Assembly (NCBI RefSeq): GCF_011378715.1 | Contig: NZ_WTKU01000002.1 | Span: forward strand, 124,001-188,000 | Length of the DNA stretch: 64,000 nucleotides | Direction: 5' to 3' | DNA from: Psychromonas sp. SA13A | Lineage (GTDB): Bacteria > Pseudomonadota > Gammaproteobacteria > Enterobacterales > Psychromonadaceae | In this document: in pieces, positions 45,457 through 54,567 of the stretch | Layout: every line of letters starts with the position of its first letter | Position numbering within the stretch: position 1 is the stretch's first letter | Position numbers and translations under genes: made by a program | The notes under the pieces: generated by a model | The model's input: the letters and a program-made list of their open reading frames with translations, nothing else | The model's database searches: none | What the model was told of the DNA's origin: nothing

Positions 45457-47664
45457 ATGCCTAATTCTGTTACTCAACTCTCTGAACTCAAAGATCAATT
45501 AGCAAAAGAGTGTCAAATTTCAGCGTCTCAAGTAGAAGCTGCCATCCATTTATTAGATGATGGAAATACAGTCCCATTTATTGCCCGTTATCGAAAACAC
45601 TTAACGCAATCCTTAGACGATAATCAACTGCGCTTATTAGAGACCAAGCTAATTTATTTTAGAGAACTCGCCACGCGTAAACAAAGCATTTTAAAAGCAA
45701 TTGATAAAGCCGGTAAATTAACCAATAAACTAAAAAATGAAATTCAAGCAATACAAGATAAAGTCACTCTTGAGCATTGTTATGCTCCCTTTAAAACTAC
45801 CCGTATCACCAAAGCAAAATTAGCCGAAGAAGCAGGTTTAAATTGGTTAGCAGAGCTACTTTGGGCTTCACCTAAACAACCTTTAAATAAAATTGCACAA
45901 CGTTATATTAACAATGCAAAAGGCTTTACCAATAGCACACAAGTATTAGAAGGTGCACTAGCGATTGCGGTTGATAAACTAGCTCAAGATATTGCATTAA
46001 CAAACTTATTAAAACACCATTTATTTGACCAAGGCGAAGTGTCTTCAGCGGTGGTAAAATCTAAACTAGATGACGCGATTAAGTTTAAAGACTATTTTGA
46101 CTTTAATTCTCGTTTAAACAGGTTACCGGCGCATCGTGTACTCGCTATGTTACGCGGTAAAGCTGAAGGTTATCTTCGTCTTAAAATTAATCCAGATCCA
46201 TTTCAAAAAGATAAAAAAGCTTATAGTTATTGCCAAACCTTAATAGCCAAGCATCTTAATGTTTACCTTGCTAAAGATGACCATGACTCATGGGTTCGAC
46301 AAGTCATTGACCACGCATGGCGAACAAAATTGTTAGTGAGTTTAGAGAAGCAAATTTTTGTTCAATTAAAAGAACAAGCGGATCATGAGGCGATTGAACA
46401 ATTCGCTAGCAATTTAAGTGCATTGTTAATGGCTTCACCAGCTGGTGAAAAAGTGACGCTAGGTTTAGATCCAGGCTTTAGAAGTGGTTGTAAAATAGCT
46501 GTTGTTGATAAAACAGGTGAATTAATAGAAACTGCTACCATTTATCCTCATCAACCACAGTTGCAAACAACACAAGCCCAACAAACAATTAAAAAAATGA
46601 TTGAACAATACAATGTTGAATTAATTGCCATTGGGAACGGCACCGCATCGCGTGAAAGTGAACAATTTATTTCGCAGATATTAGCGTCAATCGATGCAAA
46701 CCTTCAATCTGTTTCAGTCAGCGAAGCCGGGGCTTCAGTCTATTCTGCATCAGCGTTAGCAGCACAGGAATTTCCGCAACTTGACGTTACTTTACGTGGT
46801 GCAGTATCTATAGCGCGACGTTTACAAGACCCGTTATCAGAACTCGTTAAAATTGAAGCAAAAGCTATTGGTGTTGGACTTTATCAACATGATGTTCAAC
46901 AAACGTTATTAACGAAACGATTACAAGCTGTGGTTGAAGATTGTGTGAATAAAGTCGGCGTGGATCTTAATACTGCTTCACCCAATGTATTAATGCATGT
47001 TGCAGGATTAAATGCGACACTTGCTCAAAATATTATTACTTATAGACAGCAGCATGGCCGTTTTAAATCTCGCCAAGCATTAACTAAAGTGCCGCGTTTA
47101 GGGACTAAAGCATTTCAGCAAGCAGCAGGCTTTTTGACTGTCAATGGAGGCGATGAATGCTTAGATGAAACCATACTTCATCCTGAGCAATACCCATTAG
47201 CAAAACAATTAATTGCGTTTAATAATAAATCAACTCAAGACGTGCTTATAAATAAAGATGCATCAGCATTAATATTACCTCCTATCAAGCAAGTTAAAGA
47301 CAGTGAGCAAGAATCAATCTTACAGGCTTATCAAGAAATTTTAACGATATTGAGCATGACGAGGCGCGACCCAAGAGAACAATTTAAAGTGGCTGAATTT
47401 GACCAGAGTATTCATAAAGTCAGTGATTTGGAGGTAAACATGTTATTGCAGGGGGTTGTTACCAATGTTGCAAATTTTGGCGCTTTTGTTGATTTAGGAG
47501 TGCATCAAGATGGGTTGGTTCATATATCAATGTTGAGCGATAGTTTTGTAAATGACCCTCATAAAATCGTGAAAGTGGGGCAAGTTGTAAATGTTAAAGT
47601 AACAAGTATTGACCAACAACGTAAGCGAATCGCATTAACCATGAAAAACACTAAACAACCTTAG
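45457..47664 (+). CDS. tex: Tex-family S1 RNA-binding protein
   Basis: A 735-residue protein of the Tex transcription-accessory family. It follows E. coli YhgF/Tex along its length: N-terminal helical domain (LLDDGNTVPFIARYRKHLTQ), a YqgF/RNase H-like domain (LGLDPGFRSGCKIAVVDKTG and AIGNGTASRESEQF), a helix-hairpin-helix region (CVNKVGVDLNTASPNVLMHV) and a C-terminal S1 domain (VTNVANFGAFVDLGVHQDG). The basic tail beyond S1 seen in many Tex proteins is missing. The start MPNSVTQLSEL was chosen because it fits the family; an ATG 15 codons upstream is possible and neither has a strong ribosome site. Confidence 0.92.
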   Translation: MPNSVTQLSELKDQLAKECQISASQVEAAIHLLDDGNTVPFIARYRKHLTQSLDDNQLRLLETKLIYFRELATRKQSILKAIDKAGKLTNKLKNEIQAIQDKVTLEHCYAPFKTTRITKAKLAEEAGLNWLAELLWASPKQPLNKIAQRYINNAKGFTNSTQVLEGALAIAVDKLAQDIALTNLLKHHLFDQGEVSSAVVKSKLDDAIKFKDYFDFNSRLNRLPAHRVLAMLRGKAEGYLRLKINPDPFQKDKKAYSYCQTLIAKHLNVYLAKDDHDSWVRQVIDHAWRTKLLVSLEKQIFVQLKEQADHEAIEQFASNLSALLMASPAGEKVTLGLDPGFRSGCKIAVVDKTGELIETATIYPHQPQLQTTQAQQTIKKMIEQYNVELIAIGNGTASRESEQFISQILASIDANLQSVSVSEAGASVYSASALAAQEFPQLDVTLRGAVSIARRLQDPLSELVKIEAKAIGVGLYQHDVQQTLLTKRLQAVVEDCVNKVGVDLNTASPNVLMHVAGLNATLAQNIITYRQQHGRFKSRQALTKVPRLGTKAFQQAAGFLTVNGGDECLDETILHPEQYPLAKQLIAFNNKSTQDVLINKDASALILPPIKQVKDSEQESILQAYQEILTILSMTRRDPREQFKVAEFDQSIHKVSDLEVNMLLQGVVTNVANFGAFVDLGVHQDGLVHISMLSDSFVNDPHKIVKVGQVVNVKVTSIDQQRKRIALTMKNTKQP

Positions 47665-47757
47665 TGGGTAAATTATAAACCTTGAAAGGAAAGCCACTTA
47701 AATCAATTAAATTATCAACTCAATCCTTTAAATATTGTAAAATAAAGCAAAATAATA

Positions 47758-48513
47758 ATGAAATTAAATAAACGTTTATTAGCTCTCTCTGAAATGGTCA
47801 ATCAACCTTATAACGTGGTTTGGGATTGTTGCTGTGACCATGGTCTATTAGGTTTTAAAATTTTAGCTAATGGGTTAATAAAGCAAGTTAATTTTGTAGA
47901 TGTTGTGCCTGAGTTAATTGATCAATTATCACAAAAGTTAATCAAGTATGCTGATCAGTTACCTGCTGATAGTCGTTGGCAAACATGGTGCATGGATGTA
48001 GCTAAAATATCACTAGAGTCCAACGTCGAATTGGGAACGCATTGTGTGAGTTCAAATTTTTCTATTTCAGAGCCTGTTGTACATGACAGAGATTGGCCTG
48101 CTCATCTAATTATCATTAGTGGGGTGGGAGGGGATTTGATGATAGATATATTGACTGGAATGATGCAGCGTTATTCTGGCCACAATATCGATTTTTTATT
48201 ATGCCCTGTTCAACATACCTATAAGCTGCGACTCACGCTAATAGATTTAGGCTTTAAGTTAAAACAAGAACAATTGGTTATTGAAAATAATCGTGGCTAC
48301 GAACTTATGCTTATAAATCAGATGCATGGTGAGCCGCTATCAGTAACAGGTAATAAGCTTTGGCTACCTGAGGTTGACCATGAAGCTTATTTAAGTAAAT
48401 TGATTCATCATTATCAAAAAATTAATAAGAGTAATAGGGATGAACTAAAAATGGAAAGATTGGCCTTAAAAGATTATTTAAGCTTACAAAATCGCTTATA
48501 TAAGAAGAAATAA
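47758..48513 (+). CDS. TrmK-like SAM-dependent methyltransferase
   Basis: A 251-residue Rossmann methyltransferase of the TrmK/COG2384 family; the Bacillus member makes m1A22 in tRNA. The N terminus KLNKRLLALSEMV leads to the SAM-binding motif VVWDCCCDHGLLGFKIL, and the family signature IIISGVGGDLMIDILTGMM holds the catalytic loop. The ending with RLALKDYLSLQNRLY is a coiled helix. Compared with typical members it has a longer insert near residues 85-110. It lies 93 bp behind tex. Substrate in this organism is inferred only. Confidence 0.85.
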   Translation: MKLNKRLLALSEMVNQPYNVVWDCCCDHGLLGFKILANGLIKQVNFVDVVPELIDQLSQKLIKYADQLPADSRWQTWCMDVAKISLESNVELGTHCVSSNFSISEPVVHDRDWPAHLIIISGVGGDLMIDILTGMMQRYSGHNIDFLLCPVQHTYKLRLTLIDLGFKLKQEQLVIENNRGYELMLINQMHGEPLSVTGNKLWLPEVDHEAYLSKLIHHYQKINKSNRDELKMERLALKDYLSLQNRLYKKK

Positions 48514-48663
48514 TAGAGCTTAAGCTCGTATTTCACTTTTGTGTATTAGAAGTCTGTGTTGACTTAATTTACTGATGCTAGGCTTTCATTGGTTAAGCTA
48601 ATTAGCATTTTATGTTGATAGATTAAAACTGATAAATAATTTTTTAATGAAAAAGAATTCCCT

Positions 48664-49845
48664 ATGAATAAAAGCAATCCAAGTCTTGAACATAATGAAC
48701 GTTCTCATTCATCGCTCCCTGATCCTTTAGACTTAAAGTCAATTGAACCTGGCGCGTCTCAAATAACTTATCAACACCAAACCTATCAGCATAAAACAAT
48801 TGCAGATGCAGATAAAACTTTGAATTGTATTTTAGATGTTATTGCAGAAGGCACTTGGGATTGGGATGGTAAAACGGGAAGTGTACTAAGAAGTACCGCC
48901 TGGTTTGAGATGCTAGGTTATGAAGTGGGGACATTTCAACAAAATGTCTATACTTGGGAAAATGTAATCCACAAAGAGGATTACGATAAAGTGATGCAGA
49001 GCTTTGAAAAAATAATTACACATCAAACTGATTCATATTGTATCGATTATCGCTGCCGAAAATCCGATGGTAGTTACCTTTGGATCACAGATAGATCTAA
49101 AGCGGTTGAATACAACCCAGATGGATCCGTTGCTAGAATTATCGGGGCGCATCAAGATATTCATCAACAAAAAAAAGCACAACTTTCACTATTTAAACAA
49201 AATCAACAGTTAGAGTTAGGCAACACTACACTCGAGAAATTAATATCTATCAAAACAGAGCAATTAGAAGCAAAAAACAAACAGCTTGAAGAAAAAATCC
49301 TTGAAATAGAGCGCTTAGCTAATACCGATTCTTTAACTAACATTGCAAACCGTAAAAAATTCGAGGAAGCATTAAACAGCGAAATCTCGCGCGCGAACAG
49401 ATATGAACACGCACTAAGCTTTGTCATTTTTGATATTGACCATTTTAAACTCATTAATGATTCATTTGGCCACAAAATTGGAGATCAGGTGTTACAAAAT
49501 ATGGCTTCAGTAGTGGTAAATAATATTAGAGATATAGATGTTTTTGCACGATGGGGCGGTGAGGAGTTTGTTTTAATATTACCTTGTATAACCATTGAAG
49601 CAGCATTAAATTTCAGCGAAAGACTTCGTCAATTAATTAGCCAGACAGAATTATCAAAGGGCGTCTATATAACCTGTAGCTTTGGTGTTAGCGAATATCA
49701 TAATACAGACACGGTTGAAGACTTGTTTCATCGTGCGGATCAAGCACTTTATAGCGTTAAAAATAATGGCCGTAATAGTGTGCAATGCGAAAAAATAAAT
49801 GCTGATCCTATCAGCACAAGCAACTGCACAACTAATCAATTATGA
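48664..49845 (+). CDS. PAS-GGDEF diguanylate cyclase
   Basis: A 393-residue soluble protein. A Ser/His-rich N terminus precedes a PAS domain of the PAS_3 type with its PAC motif (about 55-170; GTWDWDGKTGSVLRS, DYRCRKSDGSYLWITDR, IIGAHQDIHQQKKAQ). A coiled coil spans about 175-220 and a GGDEF domain about 220-385. The active site is GGEEF at 298-302, and the product-inhibition motif RDID lies five residues ahead. An active, feedback-inhibited c-di-GMP synthase is expected. The ligand of the PAS domain is unknown. Confidence 0.94.
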   Translation: MNKSNPSLEHNERSHSSLPDPLDLKSIEPGASQITYQHQTYQHKTIADADKTLNCILDVIAEGTWDWDGKTGSVLRSTAWFEMLGYEVGTFQQNVYTWENVIHKEDYDKVMQSFEKIITHQTDSYCIDYRCRKSDGSYLWITDRSKAVEYNPDGSVARIIGAHQDIHQQKKAQLSLFKQNQQLELGNTTLEKLISIKTEQLEAKNKQLEEKILEIERLANTDSLTNIANRKKFEEALNSEISRANRYEHALSFVIFDIDHFKLINDSFGHKIGDQVLQNMASVVVNNIRDIDVFARWGGEEFVLILPCITIEAALNFSERLRQLISQTELSKGVYITCSFGVSEYHNTDTVEDLFHRADQALYSVKNNGRNSVQCEKINADPISTSNCTTNQL

Positions 49846-50037
49846 TATTAAAAACATAATTTATGATTTAATCGCTAAAATAGTTAACCTACTGTTTTTT
49901 TATGTTTATTTCTTGTCATAAAATAATATTTTTCTTTTATCTTGGAGTGAATAGCCATTATTAGGTATTTGCTTTATGATATCAAAATTAAATTTGTATA
50001 TTAGATATAACAGTTAATTTTAATGAAGGAAAATGCA

Positions 50038-50637
50038 ATGAAAAAATTAATAATAGGTAGTCTATTTTATTTAATACTGCCTAATATTGCATATGCAGGG
50101 CTGATAACCGAGACTGGTACTGTGAAATATGGTGAAGTAGATTGGTATGATTTTTCTACCTTCGAGACAGGAAAGGTATCTTTATCTGCAGTAGAAACTA
50201 ATAAAAATAATCATTGGTGGAATAGCAAATACAACAAATATAACCAATTCGATAGCTCTTTATATTTGTTTAAAGACGATGGGTATTTAAGTTGGGACGA
50301 CCTTATTAAATACGATGATAATAGTGGATATGGTCTTGAGAGTTTTATGACTGTTAACCTTACTGCTGGTGATTACTCCGTTGCTATTACGTCTTCTTAT
50401 GATAATAAGTATGGATATTACAAAAATTGGTATAGTTCTAATAATGAAACGGGTTATACGTTAAATATTAGTGGAAATTATGTTAGTACGGATGGGACTA
50501 TTGCACCTATAAATGTAGCGGAACCGGTATCTATTATTTTATTAGCAATTGGTTTATTTGGCATTGCTTATTCTCGCCAAAGAAGATCTCCTCTAACACT
50601 ACCTGCAGTATCTAATTTAGTTTGTTTGTCTAAATAA
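50038..50637 (+). CDS. PEP-CTERM-like exported protein
   Basis: A 199-residue exported protein. The start MKKLIIGSLFYLILPNIAYA (signal peptide) is used because AAGGA lies just upstream; an ATG five codons earlier contains that ribosome site. The mature part is rich in Tyr, Asn, Trp and Asp and probably beta-structured, without a recognised domain. Near residues 159-181 comes VAEPVSIILLAIGLFGIAYS followed by RQRR: Glu-Pro, membrane helix and basic cluster are the parts of a PEP-CTERM exosortase signal. Unusually about 16 residues follow the basic cluster. No exosortase gene is in the window. Surface or exopolysaccharide association is inferred. Confidence 0.75.
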   Translation: MKKLIIGSLFYLILPNIAYAGLITETGTVKYGEVDWYDFSTFETGKVSLSAVETNKNNHWWNSKYNKYNQFDSSLYLFKDDGYLSWDDLIKYDDNSGYGLESFMTVNLTAGDYSVAITSSYDNKYGYYKNWYSSNNETGYTLNISGNYVSTDGTIAPINVAEPVSIILLAIGLFGIAYSRQRRSPLTLPAVSNLVCLSK

Positions 50638-50670
50638 GTGAGCCCAGTTTCAGTATCTATATGAACATTA

Positions 50671-50719
50671 GCATTAAAAACCTTTGAGCCCTTTTAAAGG
50701 TATTTGAGGTTTTTAATGC
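50671..50719. terminator. Bidirectional terminator between PEP-CTERM and SDR genes
   Basis: A perfect 13-bp stem, GCATTAAAAACCT and AGGTTTTTAATGC, encloses a smaller hairpin and lies between convergent genes. T and A runs are within the stem ends. Confidence 0.8.
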
Positions 50720-50744
50720 TTTAAATAATGTTAATAAGCTAAGA

Positions 50745-51500
50745 CTAAATACCTAAAGCTTGACCGCCGCCTATTTGGATTGTTTCTGCGGTGATAAACG
50801 CTGCGTCTTTACTGACTAAGAAAGAGATCACTCCAGATACATCTTCAGGTTGTCCTAGACGACCTAACATAATGTTATCTTTCCATGATGCAAATACTTC
50901 GGGTTTTGTATCTTTAATTTGTTGATGAAACGGTGTATCAATAGTTCCAGGAGAAACTGCATTCACACGAATGCCTGCTGGTGCTAATTCCTTAGCAAGT
51001 GCTCGAGTTAAGGTGTGAACCGCAGCTTTTGATGTACCGTAAATACCAGCACCAGGTCCACCTGCATTCCATGCTGCATTTGAAGTGTAGTTAATAATTG
51101 AACCACCTTCGGTTTTTTTCAGAAACGGAATGGCAGCACGAGATACAAAGAAAGCACTATCAAGGTTTAATGCCATTACAAAACGAAAGAATTCAGTGGT
51201 CATTTCTTCAATAGAACTTCGTCCGCCGAGGCCACCTGCATTATTGACTACAACATCAATTTGACCGTATTTGTTTCCAATAGCATTAACATTTTCTGTA
51301 ACAGCTACATCATTAGTGACATCAAAACCGTAGTATTCCGCTTCGATTCCTTCAGTTTTAAGTTCTGCTACACGTGCTGCACCAACTTCATCTTCAATAC
51401 CATTTAATACGACAGTATAACCATCTTGACCAAGGCGTTTAGCTACTTGGAAACCAATACCACCAGTTGCACCAGTGATTAAAGCAATTTTTTTAGACAT
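50745..51500 (-). CDS. Short-chain dehydrogenase/reductase (FabG-like)
   Basis: A 251-residue NAD(P)-dependent oxidoreductase of the classical SDR family. The cofactor motif TGATGGIGFQVAKRLG is at the N terminus, VVNNAGGLGG follows, and the catalytic Ser, Tyr and Lys are in the IINYTSNAAWNAGG region and YGTSKAAVHTL. The C-terminal end FITAETIQIGGGQALG is standard. It resembles 3-oxoacyl-ACP reductase and acetoacetyl-CoA reductase, but it stands alone without fatty-acid or PHA genes next to it, so the substrate is open. Confidence 0.9.
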   Translation of the reverse strand: MSKKIALITGATGGIGFQVAKRLGQDGYTVVLNGIEDEVGAARVAELKTEGIEAEYYGFDVTNDVAVTENVNAIGNKYGQIDVVVNNAGGLGGRSSIEEMTTEFFRFVMALNLDSAFFVSRAAIPFLKKTEGGSIINYTSNAAWNAGGPGAGIYGTSKAAVHTLTRALAKELAPAGIRVNAVSPGTIDTPFHQQIKDTKPEVFASWKDNIMLGRLGQPEDVSGVISFLVSKDAAFITAETIQIGGGQALGI

Positions 51501-52113
51501 ATTATTTTCTCACTATTAGTTAAGTTCATGCTGCAATAAATATGAAGCATTATTAATTGATAAAATGTAATTTAAAGTTGATTGATAGTTAATTTATACT
51601 CAAAGTACCCATTTATACTAAAAAACCTATTTAACAATAGTTTTATTGTAATACAAGTAAATATTTTGTAAATAGTAACTATCAATCCTTATCTCTATAT
51701 TTAAATACCTATTATTGAAATAAAGCATACTTTTATATTGCTCATAAAAATCATAATCAAATATTTAATAGGAGTTTTATTAATATTAATGCAATTATTA
51801 TGCGAATATAGAAGTAATTAAACATAAGAAATAAAATGCTATCTAACTGTATATATTGGTTATTTTTATTTATGTTGGGTTGTTTGTTAATTAAGCATAG
51901 AGTGAGGTTGAAAAATTAATACGTTAGCCTTTTATTCGCCAAATGTTTAAAGGCTTAAAATAAATGCTAATTTATTAGTTTTATATTTGTGAGAGTACAC
52001 GCAAAATTTACTGTTATTTATCATACAAAACTGGTGTGTTATTCCATGAGTTTTTTGTATGAATGTTTTTTCTAAGCTGTTTTATCTAAGAGTTTTCTAT
52101 AAGTATTGTGTTT
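51501..52113. other. Long AT-rich intergenic region
   Basis: 613 bases with no gene, no strong hairpin and no repeat that I can support. It separates the start of the SDR gene from the end of the leftward putative metalloprotease gene, so it should contain the SDR promoter. Confidence 0.45.
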
Positions 52114-53121
52114 TTATACTTGTACATTGAAGCTAGAATAGGGCGTAGAACTAATGCTGCTACTTTGATATACATTATTAATATGTAAACTTCTTGCAAT
52201 CATGTTATCCCTTATTATCTGAGGGTTTTTATCTCCACGTTTATCATTATTTATTGTTTGATTATTGGAAACTGTCGGTTCAATATTCTGTGAATCGGTA
52301 AAATTTTGTTGTGTGTCGGCGCTATCATCTGAAGAGCCTCTTGAAGAACCCGCTGACGAATGCTCGTTACTGGCATCACTAGAGGAATCAGGACGGTTTG
52401 CTGCTGAGATCTCACTGCGTGCTTGTGTCGCCATTTGATCTGCTTCAGCCGCAACTTTTATATCTTGAGCAGAAGGTTGTGCAGGCGCAAGTGCTGCCGC
52501 TTTGACCTGTTGTGCTTTTTTTAATGTTGCTTCAGGATCACCTTCAATAGCAGATGTATCGATAGAGACTTCGCCCGACACCGCATACTTTACGCCATCA
52601 GGCCCCGTTTGATAGCTATAACTTGGTGAACTTGCATATTGCCCACCTACAGCAGCATGAGCTTGCTCATGGATATTTACTTCATTATGACGTGTCTTTA
52701 AAGAGCTTATGACGGCTAACTCATCTTCGCTATACGTTTGATTTTTGCCCTTATCTGAGTTGCCATTTGAGTCGTCATTTGACTCTTTATTGGAGGCTTC
52801 TGTATTTGCTACTTGTTTGCTATTTTCAACTCCCTCAGCCTTTGCAGCTACTTCTGGATCAGAGTGTGATGATTCTTTATTCTGTTGAGGTGTAACGATT
52901 TGTTGAGCACTTTTAATACTGCCATCGATAGTTGCCCTTTGATAAGTTGATGCTTGAGTTGTTGATACTGAAGGGGAGAACCCTTCTATGTTTGGCCGCA
53001 TCGGTGCTGATTCAGCGCTCTGAGTTTCAGACGAGATATTGGTAGATGAAACGACATTACTTGCCATTTTTGAGCTTGTTGTCATGCTGATAGGAAGTGG
53101 GGTAGCTGCTGATATGTTCAT
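52114..53121 (-). CDS. Putative metalloprotease, CJM1_0395/SprA-related family
   Basis: A 335-residue protein of the family annotated as putative metalloprotease CJM1_0395 (SprA-related). Residues 1-125 are low-complexity, rich in Ser, Gln and Asn. The conserved core (about 130-240) contains EVNIHEQAHAAVGGQY, whose HEQAH is a HExxH zinc-protease motif, and then SYQTGPDGVKYAVSGEVSID and KAQQVKAAALAPAQPSAQDI. The rest is again Ser/Asn-rich and ends SSFNVQV. No signal peptide is obvious. Protease activity is not established for the family. It lies 55 bp behind a tiny repeat-based open frame and a 90-residue gene. Confidence 0.85.
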   Translation of the reverse strand: MNISAATPLPISMTTSSKMASNVVSSTNISSETQSAESAPMRPNIEGFSPSVSTTQASTYQRATIDGSIKSAQQIVTPQQNKESSHSDPEVAAKAEGVENSKQVANTEASNKESNDDSNGNSDKGKNQTYSEDELAVISSLKTRHNEVNIHEQAHAAVGGQYASSPSYSYQTGPDGVKYAVSGEVSIDTSAIEGDPEATLKKAQQVKAAALAPAQPSAQDIKVAAEADQMATQARSEISAANRPDSSSDASNEHSSAGSSRGSSDDSADTQQNFTDSQNIEPTVSNNQTINNDKRGDKNPQIIRDNMIARSLHINNVYQSSSISSTPYSSFNVQV

Positions 53122-53176
53122 AAAATTTCTATTCCTATTCCAGTACCGATTTCAGTTTCAGTTCTATTTTTAATTC

Positions 53177-53296
53177 CTATGTAGATTTATTACTAAACTC
53201 TATCGCTGCCAAAACCTTATCATTACAAACTTCATCATTACAAACTTCACCATAATAAACTTCACCATAATAAACTTCGCCATCATAAACATGCAT
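53177..53296 (-). CDS. Possible 39-residue peptide made of pentapeptide repeats
   Basis: The stop TAA of the upstream 90-residue gene is followed at once by ATG (TAAATG), opening a 39-codon frame in the same reading frame. It reads MHVYD, GEVYY twice, GEVCN, DEVCN, DKVLA and ends FSNKST. The five-residue period comes from a 15-bp DNA repeat (53221-53295). No separate ribosome site is present, so expression would depend on coupling or stop read-through. It may be a real micro-protein, a C-terminal extension of the 90-residue protein cut off by a stop, or only repeat DNA that happens to stay open. Confidence 0.35.
   Translation of the reverse strand: MHVYDGEVYYGEVYYGEVCNDEVCNDKVLAAIEFSNKST
53221..53295 (-). 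repeat. Five tandem 15-bp repeats
   Basis: Five 15-bp units, best consensus CATAATAAACTTCAC on the plus strand, lie directly behind a 90-residue gene. Adjacent units differ by one to four bases; the last is the most diverged. Confidence 0.93.
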
Positions 53297-53569
53297 TTAA
53301 ACTTTTATGTCGAATAAACTGCCTACCGGTTTATCATCTTGATGTTGATTATTTGTTGTAAGCGATTGGTACTCGGAAATTCTTGAACTGATCACATCTT
53401 CACTCGGTGCTTGAGCCTGTAATATTGGTTGTTGTGTTGTTACTTGGTCAACACTTTGTGTCTGTTTTTGAGTCTCGATCGCTAGGTATTTAAGGTCAGA
53501 GGTTTCAGGCGCATTTCTTAGGGCGGTAACTGGCTGGCTATGTAGGTTAATACTGCCGTTAATGTCCAT
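53297..53569 (-). CDS. Small Gln/Ser-rich protein of unknown function
   Basis: A 90-residue protein that I cannot assign. It is hydrophilic and probably largely disordered (QKQTQSVDQVTTQQPILQAQ), with no signal peptide or membrane helix, and ends GSLFDIKV, much like the ends of two other proteins in the window. A very strong ribosome site (GGAGGGGG) precedes the ATG, which supports real expression. It is followed on the same strand by the repeat-based frame and the putative metalloprotease, and may form one transcript with them. Confidence 0.7.
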   Translation of the reverse strand: MDINGSINLHSQPVTALRNAPETSDLKYLAIETQKQTQSVDQVTTQQPILQAQAPSEDVISSRISEYQSLTTNNQHQDDKPVGSLFDIKV

Positions 53570-53882
53570 ATACCCCCTCCAATACCTAAAATTAAATATA
53601 AAATGATTCTGTGATTATGGTACAAATGAATGTTAAATACGAATTATTCGTTTGAATAAATGCATCATTATCTATTTTAGCCTCAATTTATTAAGCCGCG
53701 ATGACACTCTATTTAGCATGTTATAAAGTTATTCGTGCGTTTATTATACGAATCTAAATATTTTTAAACGAATGATATAAATAATTAATCATTATATTGT
53801 TTTAGGTTGTTCATTTTTTTGGTTAATTAAACATTACTCATTAAAATAGGCGTCATTGAATTTAATATATTTAGAGAGTGTA
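53570..53882. other. Divergent promoter region
   Basis: 313 AT-rich bases between the 90-residue gene and the Nudix gene, which are divergent. ATTCGT/ACGAAT-type words recur (about 53645, 53731, 53749), but no clear operator or gene was found. Confidence 0.4.
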
Positions 53883-54431
53883 ATGCGTTTACTGCAACGA
53901 GTGGTCCATCCTTCGATTCAAATTGAAAACTTGTCCCCCTGTCATCATCAAAGTTTTACTCGCATCGCAACAAGAGCGATAGTGATCAGAGATAAAAAAA
54001 TTTTATTAATGTTCACTAATCGCTATAACGACTATTCCTTACCAGGTGGAGGTGTCGATGAGGGCGAAGATTTATTAACGGGCTTCAAAAGAGAGCTTGC
54101 AGAAGAAACTGGAGCGGTTGGAATAAAGCGTGTGCAAGCTTTTGGATTATATGAAGAGTACCGGCCACATAAGAGTGATAAACATAACCCTGAATGTTCT
54201 ATCATGCATATGCTCTCGTATTGCTACAGCTGCGAAATAGGAGAGCACCTTGGTGCGAATAAACTGGAAGACTATGAAGTTAATAATGGTATGCAAGTGT
54301 GCTGGGTTCACATTGACGATGCTATTCAACATAATATTAACACCATGCAAAATGACAAAAAGCAGGGGTTATCGATTCAAAGAGAAACCTATTTAATGCA
54401 ACAAATAAAAGTACAATTTAGCTTAGATTGA
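53883..54431 (+). CDS. Nudix hydrolase
   Basis: A 182-residue pyrophosphohydrolase of the Nudix superfamily. The complete Nudix box is at residues 56-78 (G, five residues, E62, seven residues, then RELAEETGA), so metal-dependent cleavage of a nucleoside diphosphate-X substrate is expected. The N terminus (HQSFTRIATRAIVIRDKKIL) starts the beta-sheet. ATG at 53883, preceded by AGAGAG, is preferred to a TTG nine codons upstream that has no ribosome site. The substrate cannot be told from sequence. Confidence 0.92.
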   Translation: MRLLQRVVHPSIQIENLSPCHHQSFTRIATRAIVIRDKKILLMFTNRYNDYSLPGGGVDEGEDLLTGFKRELAEETGAVGIKRVQAFGLYEEYRPHKSDKHNPECSIMHMLSYCYSCEIGEHLGANKLEDYEVNNGMQVCWVHIDDAIQHNINTMQNDKKQGLSIQRETYLMQQIKVQFSLD

Positions 54432-54509
54432 CGACTTCTTATGCGAATCTAGGTTATTGATTGAAGATAGGTTTATGAAAGTAGCTTGCTGAAGCTATAT
54501 AACTGAAGG

Positions 54510-54555
54510 TATATAACTGAAATTAGTTTAATAACTTCAGTTATATAGGATTTTT
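54510..54555 (+). terminator. Rho-independent terminator near the Nudix gene
   Basis: TATATAACTGAA and TTCAGTTATATA form a perfect 12-bp stem with a 14-base loop, followed by GGATTTTTT. A partial extra copy of the left arm lies just upstream. It can also act for the leftward cyclase gene. Confidence 0.8.
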
Positions 54556-54567
54556 TAGCTCTAAGTA

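Noticed and set aside
53221-53295. Possible CRISPR-like array.
   Set aside because: The 15-bp units are directly adjacent with no spacers and no cas genes are present, so it is a simple tandem repeat.
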